Positions 9,304-16,928 of a DNA stretch of 64,000 bases are shown here, piece by piece. A program made the translations under genes and the position numbers. The stretch covers positions 62,001-126,000 of the forward strand of contig CAWFMC010000013.1 of assembly GCA_963816725.1 (NCBI GenBank). The letters run 5' to 3'. The stretch comes from CAVSUB01 sp963816725 (GTDB lineage: Bacteria; Acidobacteriota; Vicinamibacteria; Vicinamibacterales; 2-12-FULL-66-21). The notes below the pieces were generated by a model. The model saw only the letters and a program-made list of their open reading frames with translations, did no database searches and had not been told where the DNA came from. The number at the start of each line of letters is the position of its first letter. Within the stretch, counting starts at the first letter, position 1.

Positions 9304-9337
9304 GAACGTTGAACCGGAACCCTGAACCTTGAACCCT
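9304..9337. repeat. Heptamer array, GAACCCT family
   Basis: Five consecutive units (GAACGTT, GAACCG, GAACCCT, GAACCTT, GAACCCT), four of them exactly 7 bp, between the GNAT stop and the next gene's start. The last unit makes a spurious TTG start for the downstream frame. Confidence 0.85.
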
Positions 9338-9346
9338 TCCAGCTCG

Positions 9347-10324
9347 ATGCCCTTACCGACAATCGTCGTGTCCGAGTCCGTCTACAAGAAAGCCCGGAAC
9401 GTCTTCGAGTCAGCGACGCGCTTCCGCTGCGTGATGGCGCCTGACGACGAGGCCGGCCTGGTTCGCGCGATCGAGGAGTCCGACGCCGCGCACGCGATCC
9501 TCGGGCACCAGAAGTACCAGGATGCGCTGTATCGGGCGTTCCCGCGCGGGCGGGTGCTCGCCCGGTTCGGCGTCGGGCACGACGGGCTGGACAAAGTGAA
9601 GGCCACCGGCGCCGGCCTGCTCTGTACCAACACGCCCGGCACGCTCGACGATTCGGTCGCCGAGCTGACCATGTTGATGATCGGCGCGGCGGCGCGTCAC
9701 CTGGTGGAGCACGCCAACGCGATGACGCGCGGCGAGTGGCGGCCCATCCTCGGCACGGAACTGCGCGGCCGCACGCTCGCCATCGTCGGTTGCGGCCGGA
9801 TCGGATCGACGCTGGCGCGGATTGCGAGCGCCGGTTTCGGCATGCGCGTGGTGGGCTACACCCGCGCCTCCGGCCTGGCGCACGAACCTGCCCATTACGC
9901 GGAGCTGACCCCGGACTTCGCCCGGGCGGTCGGCGCGGCGGACTTCGTCAGCCTGCACATTGCCGCGACCCCTGAGAACGTGCACTTCATCGATGCCGCG
10001 CGGCTCGCGATGCTGCCGCCGCGCGCCTGGCTGGTCAACACCGCCCGCGGTGCGGTGGTCGACGAGATCGCGCTCTACGACGCGCTGCATTCCCGCCGCA
10101 TTGCCGGCGCGGCGCTCGACGTGTTCGACCGGGAGCCCTACGAGCCGGCCGACGCGGCGCACGATGTGCGGACGCTGCCGAACGTGATCCTCACTCCGCA
10201 TATCGGCAGCAACACGCCGGACGCGAATCGCCGCATGGCGGAGGCCGCCTTGCGCAACGTCGCATACGGCGCGGACGGCCGGTTTGGCGAGATGAACCTG
10301 CTCAATCCCGATGTGCTCGGATGA
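9347..10324 (+). CDS. D-isomer-specific 2-hydroxyacid dehydrogenase
   Basis: A 325-residue NAD(P)-dependent dehydrogenase of the phosphoglycerate/formate dehydrogenase superfamily. The Rossmann motif is IVGCGRIGSTLARIASAGFG; the catalytic triad positions are seen as Arg in NTARGAVVDE, Glu in FDREPYEP and His in TPHIGSNT. I use the ATG at 9347 (MPLPTIVVSES) because the upstream TTG lies in repeat sequence. Likely converts a 2-keto acid to its D-hydroxy acid or the reverse; the variant NAD-binding region does not identify the substrate. The gene stands alone, followed by about 330 bp of repeat-rich DNA. Confidence 0.9.
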   Translation: MPLPTIVVSESVYKKARNVFESATRFRCVMAPDDEAGLVRAIEESDAAHAILGHQKYQDALYRAFPRGRVLARFGVGHDGLDKVKATGAGLLCTNTPGTLDDSVAELTMLMIGAAARHLVEHANAMTRGEWRPILGTELRGRTLAIVGCGRIGSTLARIASAGFGMRVVGYTRASGLAHEPAHYAELTPDFARAVGAADFVSLHIAATPENVHFIDAARLAMLPPRAWLVNTARGAVVDEIALYDALHSRRIAGAALDVFDREPYEPADAAHDVRTLPNVILTPHIGSNTPDANRRMAEAALRNVAYGADGRFGEMNLLNPDVLG

Positions 10325-10426
10325 GCGGCGTATACCGCCTACCGCCGGTCTTTCCGGTGACCTCACCCATGACCACCTCTACTCGCTTCTCGTTTGGGCG
10401 TCACCTGCTCGTGGCGCTGCTTGCCT

Positions 10427-10455
10427 GTAGGGGAGAGGTAAGTAGGGAGAGGTAA
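10427..10455. repeat. Two 14-15 bp direct repeats
   Basis: The unit GTAGGGGAGAGGTAA (15 bp) is followed at once by a 14-bp copy lacking one G. It directly abuts the hairpin at 10456 and belongs to the repeat-filled gap 10325-10656, which has no convincing gene. Confidence 0.75.
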
Positions 10456-10476
10456 GTAGAACCGTTTCGGTTCTAC
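10456..10476. terminator. Perfect hairpin with AACCG-TTT-CGGTT core
   Basis: GTAGAACCG and CGGTTCTAC form a perfect 9-bp stem with a 3-nt loop. The same 13-bp core recurs at gene ends at 22345-22357 and 26895-26907, so it is a repeated element and a candidate terminator or RNA-stabilising hairpin. There is no long T tract after it. Confidence 0.5.
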
Positions 10477-10541
10477 GAGGTTCGAATGGTTCGGAGGTTC
10501 GACGGGTGCTGGTTCTACGGGTTCCAACGGGTTCCGACGGT
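10477..10541. repeat. GGTTC-rich degenerate array
   Basis: Repeated GGTTCGA / GGTTCTA / GGTTCCA-type words at 6-12 bp spacing follow the hairpin. It is the reverse complement of the GAACC family found elsewhere in the window. Confidence 0.65.
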
Positions 10542-10608
10542 GACGCGGCCCGACACTCGTCGGGCCTGCGGTCATCAGTTCACGTTCTCCAACACTGAAG
10601 CTGAGATG

Positions 10609-10651
10609 AAAGCTGGAAGCCGGGAGCTGGCAGCTGGCAGCTGGCAGCTGG
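10609..10651. repeat. Heptamer array, GCTGGCA family
   Basis: Three exact GCTGGCA units and a partial fourth (10626-10651), preceded by degenerate copies. It starts 5 bp beyond the stop codon of the minus-strand DJ-1 gene. Confidence 0.85.
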
Positions 10652-10656
10652 ATGAT

Positions 10657-11223
10657 CTACTTGACTCCCACCGGCTCCTGGAGGCACGCGAACACTTCGC
10701 GGTAGAACGCCGGATGCTCGCGCCAGGTGGGGGAGGATACGAGACGGCCGTCGCGGACGGCTTCGGCAGCGACGTACCGGCCACCGGCGGCCTCGGCTTC
10801 CAGGCGGACGTGCTCGTAGCAGGTGACCTTCTTGCCCGTCAGCAGGCCCGCTGCCGCGACCAGCTGGACGCCATGGCAGACCGCGAAGATCCACTTGCCG
10901 GTGGTGTCGAACTCACGCAGGATGGCCAGCACGCGCGGGTCGTTGCGAAGGTATTCGGGGGCGCGGCCGCCGATGCAGACCACGGCGTCGTAGTCGGCCA
11001 CCGAGACGTCGGCGAACGTCAGGTCCGACTCCATGATGTAGCCGGGCGCCTCCTTGTAGGTGTCCCAGCCGGGCTCGAAGTCGTGCATCACCAGGTTCAG
11101 GCGCTTTTTCGACGGCGCCGCGACGCGGGTCGCATAGCCGGCCTCCTGGAAGCGATGGACTGAATACCACGTCTCGTAGCTCTCGCCGCCGTCACCGGTG
11201 ATGATCAGCACGCTCTTCGTCAC
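10657..11223 (-). CDS. DJ-1/PfpI-family protein
   Basis: A 188-residue class I glutamine amidotransferase-like protein. The nucleophile elbow is FAVCHGVQLVAAAG (Cys with following His) and the family's acidic residue is in CIGGRAPEYLR. The start is the GTG at 11221-11223, which follows an ideal AGGAGGGA site; the frame continues upstream to 11418 but that part is low-complexity and lacks family similarity. Members act as deglycases, chaperones or intracellular peptidase-like enzymes; the sequence does not decide. It is divergent from the aldose epimerase gene. Confidence 0.9.
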   Translation of the reverse strand: MTKSVLIITGDGGESYETWYSVHRFQEAGYATRVAAPSKKRLNLVMHDFEPGWDTYKEAPGYIMESDLTFADVSVADYDAVVCIGGRAPEYLRNDPRVLAILREFDTTGKWIFAVCHGVQLVAAAGLLTGKKVTCYEHVRLEAEAAGGRYVAAEAVRDGRLVSSPTWREHPAFYREVFACLQEPVGVK

Positions 11224-11423
11224 GAATCCCTCCTGAACGCTACAGTCTACCAAGAATGCCTGGTGGCCGCGGCCTCGCCTGAGGCGGCTGGGGCGGCTCG
11301 CGACCGTTGCGGCCAGGTGGCCGGCTCTTCTTGGCCACGCCACGGTGCGGCCGAGCCTGCGGCCGGTGCCGGCAATGCCGCCGGTCGTAATATCATCGCC
11401 GTCCACGTGGAGACACACGTGGC

Positions 11424-11449
11424 GCGCCAGCGTCCACGAACGCTGGCGC
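11424..11449. promoter_or_regulatory. 10-bp inverted repeat in leader of the epimerase gene
   Basis: GCGCCAGCGT and ACGCTGGCGC flank a 6-nt loop, ending 29 bp before the GTG start at 11479. Placement suits an operator or leader hairpin; the partner is unknown. Confidence 0.4.
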
Positions 11450-11478
11450 CGCGGTTCAGTCTGTGATCAGGAGCATCC

Positions 11479-12627
11479 GTGAAGACGCCAGCCTTCAGCT
11501 CGTTGTGCGTGTGCCTGCTCGTCGCGAGCGTCCACGCGATTGTCGATCATGATGCGCAGGGCCGGCCGGCGGCCGGGCAGCCCGCGGTCGCCCGCACTTC
11601 ATTCGGTTCAGTGGCAGGACAGCCCGTGGAACTCTTCACCTTTCGCAACGCCAACGGCATCGAGCTCAAGGCCACCAACTACGGCGGCATCATCACCTCG
11701 ATCGTCGCGCCCGACCGCGACGGGAAACCGGGCGACATCGTCCTCGGTTTCGACACGCTGGATGGATACCTCAAGGACTCGCCGTACTTCGGGGCGCTGG
11801 TCGGGCGCTACGGCAACCGCATCGCGAAGGGCCGCTTCACGCTCGACGGGAAGACCTACACGCTGGCGGTGAACAACGGCCCGAATCACCTCCACGGCGG
11901 CATCAAGGGATTCGACAAGGTGATCTGGACGGCCGAGCCGCTGACCGGCAAGAATGGCGTCGCGTTCTCGCGCCGCAGCCCCGACGGCGAGGAGGGCTAC
12001 CCGGGCAATCTCGACGTCCGCGTCACCTACGAGCTGACGGACCGCAACGAGCTGGTCATCACGTATCACGCCACGACCGACAAGGCGACGCCGGTCAACC
12101 TGACCAACCACAGCTACTTCAATCTCGCCGGCGGCGGTGACGTGCTCGGGCATCAGCTGATGATCGCGGCCGATCGCTACACTCCCGTGGACAGCACGCT
12201 AATCCCCACCGGCGTGCTCGCGCCGGTGCAGGGCACGCCGTTCGACTTCCGCCAGTCGACGGCCATCGGGGCGCGCATCGAGCAGCCGAACGAGCAGCTG
12301 AAGAACGGCGGCGGCTACGATCACAACTGGGTGTTGAACCGCAGCGGAGCGGGACGCCAGCTGGCGGCGCGGGTGGTCGAGCCGAAGAGCGGCCGCACCC
12401 TCGAGGTGTCGACGACCGAACCGGGCCTGCAGTTCTACTCCGGGAACTTCCTCGACGGGACGATCACCGGCAAGGGCGGGAACGTCTATCAGCGCCGCAA
12501 CGGACTCTGTCTGGAGACGCAGCACTTCCCGGACTCACCGAATCAGCCGGGGTTTCCGTCGACGATCCTCAGACCCGGGGCGAGCTACGACTCGCAGACG
12601 GTCTTCACGTTCGGCACGGCCAAATAG
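11479..12627 (+). CDS. galM: Exported aldose 1-epimerase (mutarotase)
   Basis: A 382-residue galactose mutarotase-like enzyme that interconverts alpha and beta anomers of aldoses. Catalytic histidines are in GPNHLHGGIKGFDK and NLTNHSYFNLAG, and the catalytic glutamate in LCLETQHFPDSPN. A hydrophobic leader (SSLCVCLLVASVHAI) precedes the enzyme, so it probably works in the periplasm, unlike cytosolic GalM. Start GTG follows CAGGAG. The stop TAG is followed immediately by the heptamer array at 12628. Confidence 0.92.
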   Translation: MKTPAFSSLCVCLLVASVHAIVDHDAQGRPAAGQPAVARTSFGSVAGQPVELFTFRNANGIELKATNYGGIITSIVAPDRDGKPGDIVLGFDTLDGYLKDSPYFGALVGRYGNRIAKGRFTLDGKTYTLAVNNGPNHLHGGIKGFDKVIWTAEPLTGKNGVAFSRRSPDGEEGYPGNLDVRVTYELTDRNELVITYHATTDKATPVNLTNHSYFNLAGGGDVLGHQLMIAADRYTPVDSTLIPTGVLAPVQGTPFDFRQSTAIGARIEQPNEQLKNGGGYDHNWVLNRSGAGRQLAARVVEPKSGRTLEVSTTEPGLQFYSGNFLDGTITGKGGNVYQRRNGLCLETQHFPDSPNQPGFPSTILRPGASYDSQTVFTFGTAK

Positions 12628-12670
12628 GACTGGGGGCTGGGGACTAGGGACTAGGGGACTGGGCGGGGAC
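12628..12670. repeat. Heptamer array, GGGGACT family (after galM stop)
   Basis: Begins at the first base after the galM TAG and runs through about six units such as GGACTGG, GGGCTGG, GGACTAG. The G runs separated by 3-4 bases fit a G-quadruplex on the coding strand. Confidence 0.85.
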
Positions 12671-12750
12671 GGCTTGGAACTGCGGGTTTGCGGTTAGGTG
12701 TATGGTGCCGCTCGTTCGACGCTGGGCCATGCAATATGATCTGCCTGGTC

Positions 12751-12765
12751 GCCAGTCCCCAGTCC
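12751..12765. repeat. Inverted GGGGACT-family copy after FHA gene stop
   Basis: Read on the minus strand, the TGA of the FHA gene is followed at once by GGACTGGGGACTGGC. This is the same array type as at 12628, in the opposite orientation, so both convergent genes end in the same G-rich word. Confidence 0.75.
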
Positions 12766-13587
12766 TCACCCTGGCGCCAGGTCGATGCGGATCACCGCGC
12801 GCCCGACCAGCACTTCGTCGCCGGACTGGATCCGGACGCCTCGCGGATCCCGCGCCGGCACGGCAATCGTCTCGCCACCACGCATGATCGCCGTCCCATT
12901 GCTGCTGCCGTCATCGAACAGCCGATAGTCCTGCGACGACGCGTCGAAGCGCAGGCGGGCATGGGCGCGGCCGACGGTCTCGGTGATCCCGTCCACCACG
13001 TCGAGGAACGCGACCCGGTTGCGCCTGACGCGGCCGAGCGCGTCGGTCGGATCCTCGCTCCTCCCGATCGAAATCACGGGCTCGCGGAAGCGGTACGTGA
13101 CGTCCGTCGCCGCGCCTTTCAGGACCGAAATCACGACCTCCGGCCGCGTGAGTTCCTCCGTCTCCCGAGCGCCGCCGACCTGCGCCCCCGCGGTCCGGCG
13201 GCCCGTTGGACGGCTATATCGCACGGCGAAGATCTGGCCGGCGTTCCAGCCGGCCGGCGGCTCGTCGCACCAGGCAATCTCGACGGCCAGGGCGCGCGGC
13301 GGCTCGCAGCGCAGCTCGGCGAGGCGCTCGCGGATCCGCTGCTCGAGGGTTTGCAGTCCGGCCTCGATCCGCGCGCGTTCGGCGTCAGGGGCCAGGATGT
13401 CGAGCGAGACGCGCGTATACGGAAAGACGCGTTGGCCGCGCCCCACCGGCTCGACACGCTGTTCGACGTCCTCCAGCACCGCGAGCCCGATCTCGAGCGG
13501 CGTCGCCGAGGCATCGAGTGGCGTGTCGAAGAATTGTTTGAGCCGGGACTGGAGGTCGCGGCTCATGTGGACGAGTCGTGCGGGCAC
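12766..13587 (-). CDS. FhaA-like protein: DUF3662-like domain plus FHA domain
   Basis: A 273-residue cytoplasmic phosphopeptide-binding protein. Residues about 8-110 (SRDLQSRLKQFFDTPLD ... VGRGQRVFPYTRVSLDIL) resemble the N-terminal domain of actinobacterial FhaA. The C-terminal FHA domain (about 165-270) shows SIGRSEDP, GRAHARLRF and DDGSSNGTAI, the phosphothreonine-binding loop residues. Start GTG at 13585-13587 has GGAGA 6 bp upstream and lies 14 bp after the RodA-PBP stop, so it is the last gene of the operon. It is expected to read phosphorylation by the kinase at 16929-18839 and link it to wall synthesis, as FhaA does in mycobacteria; that link is inference. Confidence 0.83.
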   Translation of the reverse strand: MPARLVHMSRDLQSRLKQFFDTPLDASATPLEIGLAVLEDVEQRVEPVGRGQRVFPYTRVSLDILAPDAERARIEAGLQTLEQRIRERLAELRCEPPRALAVEIAWCDEPPAGWNAGQIFAVRYSRPTGRRTAGAQVGGARETEELTRPEVVISVLKGAATDVTYRFREPVISIGRSEDPTDALGRVRRNRVAFLDVVDGITETVGRAHARLRFDASSQDYRLFDDGSSNGTAIMRGGETIAVPARDPRGVRIQSGDEVLVGRAVIRIDLAPG

Positions 13588-13601
13588 GTCAGTCTCCAGG
13601 G

Positions 13602-16600
13602 TTACTTGATCAGGTTCAGCTCACGCGCGGCGCTGACGATCTCGCCGGCAATCGGCGCCGCAGCCCTCGCGCCATAGCCGGCGTTCTCGACGATCACCGC
13701 GAAGGCAATCTTGCGAGTACCGCCATACGGCGCGTAGCCGGCAAACCACGAGTGCGCCCGGCCATCGTCCACTTCCGCGGTCCCAGTCTTCCCGGCGATT
13801 GGCGAGGTGTTGGCGGCCAACGATCGTCCCGTCCCGGCGGTGACCGCCTCGCGCATGTAGCGGGACAGCGTCGCGGCGTCACGCTCCGACAGGAACCGCT
13901 CGCGCGGATCCTTCGACGTGCGGGATTCCGGCTCGTCGGACGGCTGTTCCCCCATCGTCCACTGGACCGGCAGCACGACGCCGTTCGCGGCAATCGACGA
14001 GGCGACCCGGGCCATCTTCAGCGGGGACACGAGCACGTCCGCCTGACCGTAGCCGGCGTGCGCCAGCGTCCGCTTCAGGGCCGCCGCCGTCGCGGGCTTG
14101 GCCGGATCGATCTGGAACAGCGATGCGGCGTCGAGGATCGGTTGTGGTCCGAGTCGCAGGGCCAGCTGCGCGAAGTAGGCGTTGCACGAGACCACCAGGC
14201 CGTGCCGGAGGTCGACCTGGCCGTGCGGGGCCGTGTCCATCGGATCGTCACGCACCGGACGGGTCGAGCCCTTGACGAAGTTCCCGACGCGCCCGTCGGG
14301 CAAGCGGATGCACGCGAAGGTTTCGGACGGCGCCGTCGGCACGCTCCGCAATGCGGCCCCCGCCACCAGCAGCTTGAACGTCGATCCCGGCGGATACAAC
14401 CCGTAACGGACCCGATCGAGCAGCGTGTCGTTCGCAGCCGCATCCGTGTCGGCGGCACGTGCCGTCGGCGCGGCCGGCCACGGGTAGCTGACCGACGCCA
14501 GCACCTCGCCGCTCTCCACATCGAGCACCACCGCCGCGCCGCGTGTATGGCCGCCCCGGACGATCCCGTTACGCAGAGCGTCGGCGGCCAGGACCTGGAG
14601 CCGCGCGTCGATCGAGGCGTGGAGATCGCGCGGCCGCGCCAGCAGCCTCACGACCTCGGCGCGGCGCGAATCGAAGCCGTGGCGGACGAGCGGCAGTAAC
14701 TCCGAGTAGTCCCGCTTGATCGTGCGTTCACGCGAGCCGGTCCGGGGATTGACGACCTCGACGAGCCGCTGCCGATCGTCGAACCCTTTCAAGGTGGCAT
14801 CGCTGTCGCGCTCGACGAATGAGGAGTTCCGGGCCGCCCAGTTGGTCTGGCGGTCCCAGTCGCCGAGGACGCTGAAGGCGACCCCGCCCAGGGGATAGCA
14901 GCGCGCGTCGTTCAGCCCGCAGCCGCGCTCGCGGGTCACGCCCGCCTTGCGATAGTCGGCGTCGATCGCGGCGATTTCCTGCGGCCGGCTGGTCGCCAGG
15001 ACGAGGCCGCGCCGATCGTACACGGTGCCCCGTTCGATCTGCCGCGCGGCGGCGATCAGTCGTGGGTTGTATTCGAAGCGGTAGCCGCCATCGGCCTGCT
15101 CGCTCAAGCTCGAGGCGGTCGCGAAGTTGTCGGCTCGCACGACCTGCACCCATGCTGCGCGCCCAAGCACGGTGAACATCAACCCGGCCAGTACCGTACC
15201 GAGTACGGTGATCGGCGCCGCCAACTGAGTTCGGACCGGCCCACGCCGCCGCGCAATGCCCAGCACGATCCCGACCGCCAGGCAATTGGCCAGCATCGAC
15301 GAGCGGCCGAAGCTGACGAACGGCGTAACCACCCCCGCGAGCGGCGCGAGCCCGAGCAGGCCCGCGGCAATCACGAACGCCTGCACGACCAGCGCGAGCG
15401 CCACGCCGACCGCGAGGAACGCCGTGTAATCGCCTGGCGCGCGGGCGGCCACGCGCAGGCAGCGCCAGCTCAGAAGCGCATACAGCGCGGCCACAACCAC
15501 GATACCGACGAAGCCCAGTTCCTCGCCGATCGCGGCCAGCACGAAATCGGTGTGCCCGGCCGGGACCGATGCCGCACTCCCCATGCCCGGCCCGGCGCCC
15601 CATAGAGATCCGGTCGACAGCGCCCACAGCCCGTGCGCGATCTGATTGCCTCCCGGAACACCGTTGTTCCAGGGATCGAGCCAAATCGCGACCCGCTGAC
15701 CGACGGTCGCCGGGTGCCCGATCCAGTAGGCGGCCGCGAAGCCGGCCAGCAGCATCGCAAACCCGGTGAACACAAAAGCAGTGCGGCCGCGGGCAATGGC
15801 ATAGAGCGCCATGACCACGCACGACAACACCAGTGCCGGACCGAGGTCCTTCTGGAGGAAGAAGAAGGCGAGCACCAGCGTCATGCTGACGACCACCGGA
15901 CGGACGTCCTTCCACCTCGGCACGCGCACGTAGCGCAGCCACGGCCGCTCCGGCGTGGCCGGCTGGGAGAGCTCGCGCAGCAGGTCCAGGCGACCGGCGA
16001 AGTAGGCGGCCAGCGCGAACACGACCAGGAGGCGGATCGCTTCGACCGGCTGCACCCCGAACAGGTTCACCTTCACGCCGCTGGTGCCGGGTCCGCTTCC
16101 GAGCAGCAGCAACAATGCCGCAATGCCGAGGGCCAGCGACAGTGGCGCGAGTACCGCCCGCCGCAGCGGCGAGGCTTCGAAGTCGATCTCGGAGGCCGCG
16201 ACCAGCAGGGCCAGCCCGCCGCCGACGCCGCTCACGAATCCCGCCGCGGTCAACGTGTCGCGGATCGGATCGCGCAGCGCGATCATGCTCATCACGCCGA
16301 TGCCCGACAGCATCAACAGGACCGGAAGAACGATCGGGTCGTCCTGCGCGCCGCGCCAGCGGCGGATCAGATGGGCGATCCAGAAGGCGCCGAAGAACCA
16401 CAGCGCTGCGCGCCGGATGCTGGCGACGTACTCGCTCCGGCTCCGCACCGCGACGTGTGGCTTCAACGCGGCGATGTCACCCGGGCTCAGGATCGCGATA
16501 TTCGTCGCGGCGGGCCGCCGCTCGAGGCGCGATCGCATCTGTGTCAGCCGCCGGTCGGCGCCAATCTCCGCCGCCGTGAGCGTCACATCGGCGAGGCCGC

Positions 16601-16928
16601 CCACATGGTCGAGAACCGGAGCGTCGCTCGTCGCGCGCCGGAACAGCGGCCGCGCGATCAGGAGCCGCTCCTGCGGGCTGTCGAACATCGTGAGCAGCGG
16701 TACCAGGTCGGTCGGCGAGGTCAGGTGACGCAAGGACACGATGGTCCCGGCATCGCGATCGTCGGCGTTCAGCTGGGTCAGGCGCCCCCACGTCGTCAGC
16801 ACCAGTCCGAAGAGCACGACCGCGCTGGCGGCAAGGAGTCCGAGCGTCTCGAGATTCGCCGTGCGCCTCGCCCGCCGCGCGATGACGGCCGGGAACTCCG
16901 GCTCGGCAGAGGTGTGGACGATGCGCAC
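13602..16928 (-). CDS. RodA/FtsW (SEDS) glycosyltransferase fused to a class B penicillin-binding protein
   Basis: One 1108-residue polypeptide joining both halves of a peptidoglycan synthase that are normally separate. After one N-terminal membrane helix and about 115 extracytoplasmic residues comes the SEDS part (about 160-570): LFGVQPVEAIRLLVVF, QKDLGPALVL, GHTDFVLAAIGEELGF (D461, the conserved Asp of the HTDF loop) and FVSFGRSSMLANCLAVG. The PBP part (about 620-1105) has RGTVYDRRGLVLA and the transpeptidase motifs STFK (S849-K852), SCN (914-916) and KTG (K1047). The kinase stop TAA is followed directly by this GTG start, so translation is coupled. The frame is uninterrupted, which argues against a missed stop codon. 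Expected role: polymerise and cross-link glycan under control of the neighbouring kinase and phosphatase. Confidence 0.9.
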   Translation of the reverse strand: MRIVHTSAEPEFPAVIARRARRTANLETLGLLAASAVVLFGLVLTTWGRLTQLNADDRDAGTIVSLRHLTSPTDLVPLLTMFDSPQERLLIARPLFRRATSDAPVLDHVGGLADVTLTAAEIGADRRLTQMRSRLERRPAATNIAILSPGDIAALKPHVAVRSRSEYVASIRRAALWFFGAFWIAHLIRRWRGAQDDPIVLPVLLMLSGIGVMSMIALRDPIRDTLTAAGFVSGVGGGLALLVAASEIDFEASPLRRAVLAPLSLALGIAALLLLLGSGPGTSGVKVNLFGVQPVEAIRLLVVFALAAYFAGRLDLLRELSQPATPERPWLRYVRVPRWKDVRPVVVSMTLVLAFFFLQKDLGPALVLSCVVMALYAIARGRTAFVFTGFAMLLAGFAAAYWIGHPATVGQRVAIWLDPWNNGVPGGNQIAHGLWALSTGSLWGAGPGMGSAASVPAGHTDFVLAAIGEELGFVGIVVVAALYALLSWRCLRVAARAPGDYTAFLAVGVALALVVQAFVIAAGLLGLAPLAGVVTPFVSFGRSSMLANCLAVGIVLGIARRRGPVRTQLAAPITVLGTVLAGLMFTVLGRAAWVQVVRADNFATASSLSEQADGGYRFEYNPRLIAAARQIERGTVYDRRGLVLATSRPQEIAAIDADYRKAGVTRERGCGLNDARCYPLGGVAFSVLGDWDRQTNWAARNSSFVERDSDATLKGFDDRQRLVEVVNPRTGSRERTIKRDYSELLPLVRHGFDSRRAEVVRLLARPRDLHASIDARLQVLAADALRNGIVRGGHTRGAAVVLDVESGEVLASVSYPWPAAPTARAADTDAAANDTLLDRVRYGLYPPGSTFKLLVAGAALRSVPTAPSETFACIRLPDGRVGNFVKGSTRPVRDDPMDTAPHGQVDLRHGLVVSCNAYFAQLALRLGPQPILDAASLFQIDPAKPATAAALKRTLAHAGYGQADVLVSPLKMARVASSIAANGVVLPVQWTMGEQPSDEPESRTSKDPRERFLSERDAATLSRYMREAVTAGTGRSLAANTSPIAGKTGTAEVDDGRAHSWFAGYAPYGGTRKIAFAVIVENAGYGARAAAPIAGEIVSAARELNLIK

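Noticed and set aside
10478..10500. GGTTCGAA word resembling a tRNA T-arm (also at 55735)
   Set aside because: No acceptor stem, anticodon arm or CCA-type end around it; the word belongs to the GAACC repeat family.
12688..13677. 329-residue plus-strand frame downstream of galM
   Set aside because: It is antisense to the FHA protein with no domain.
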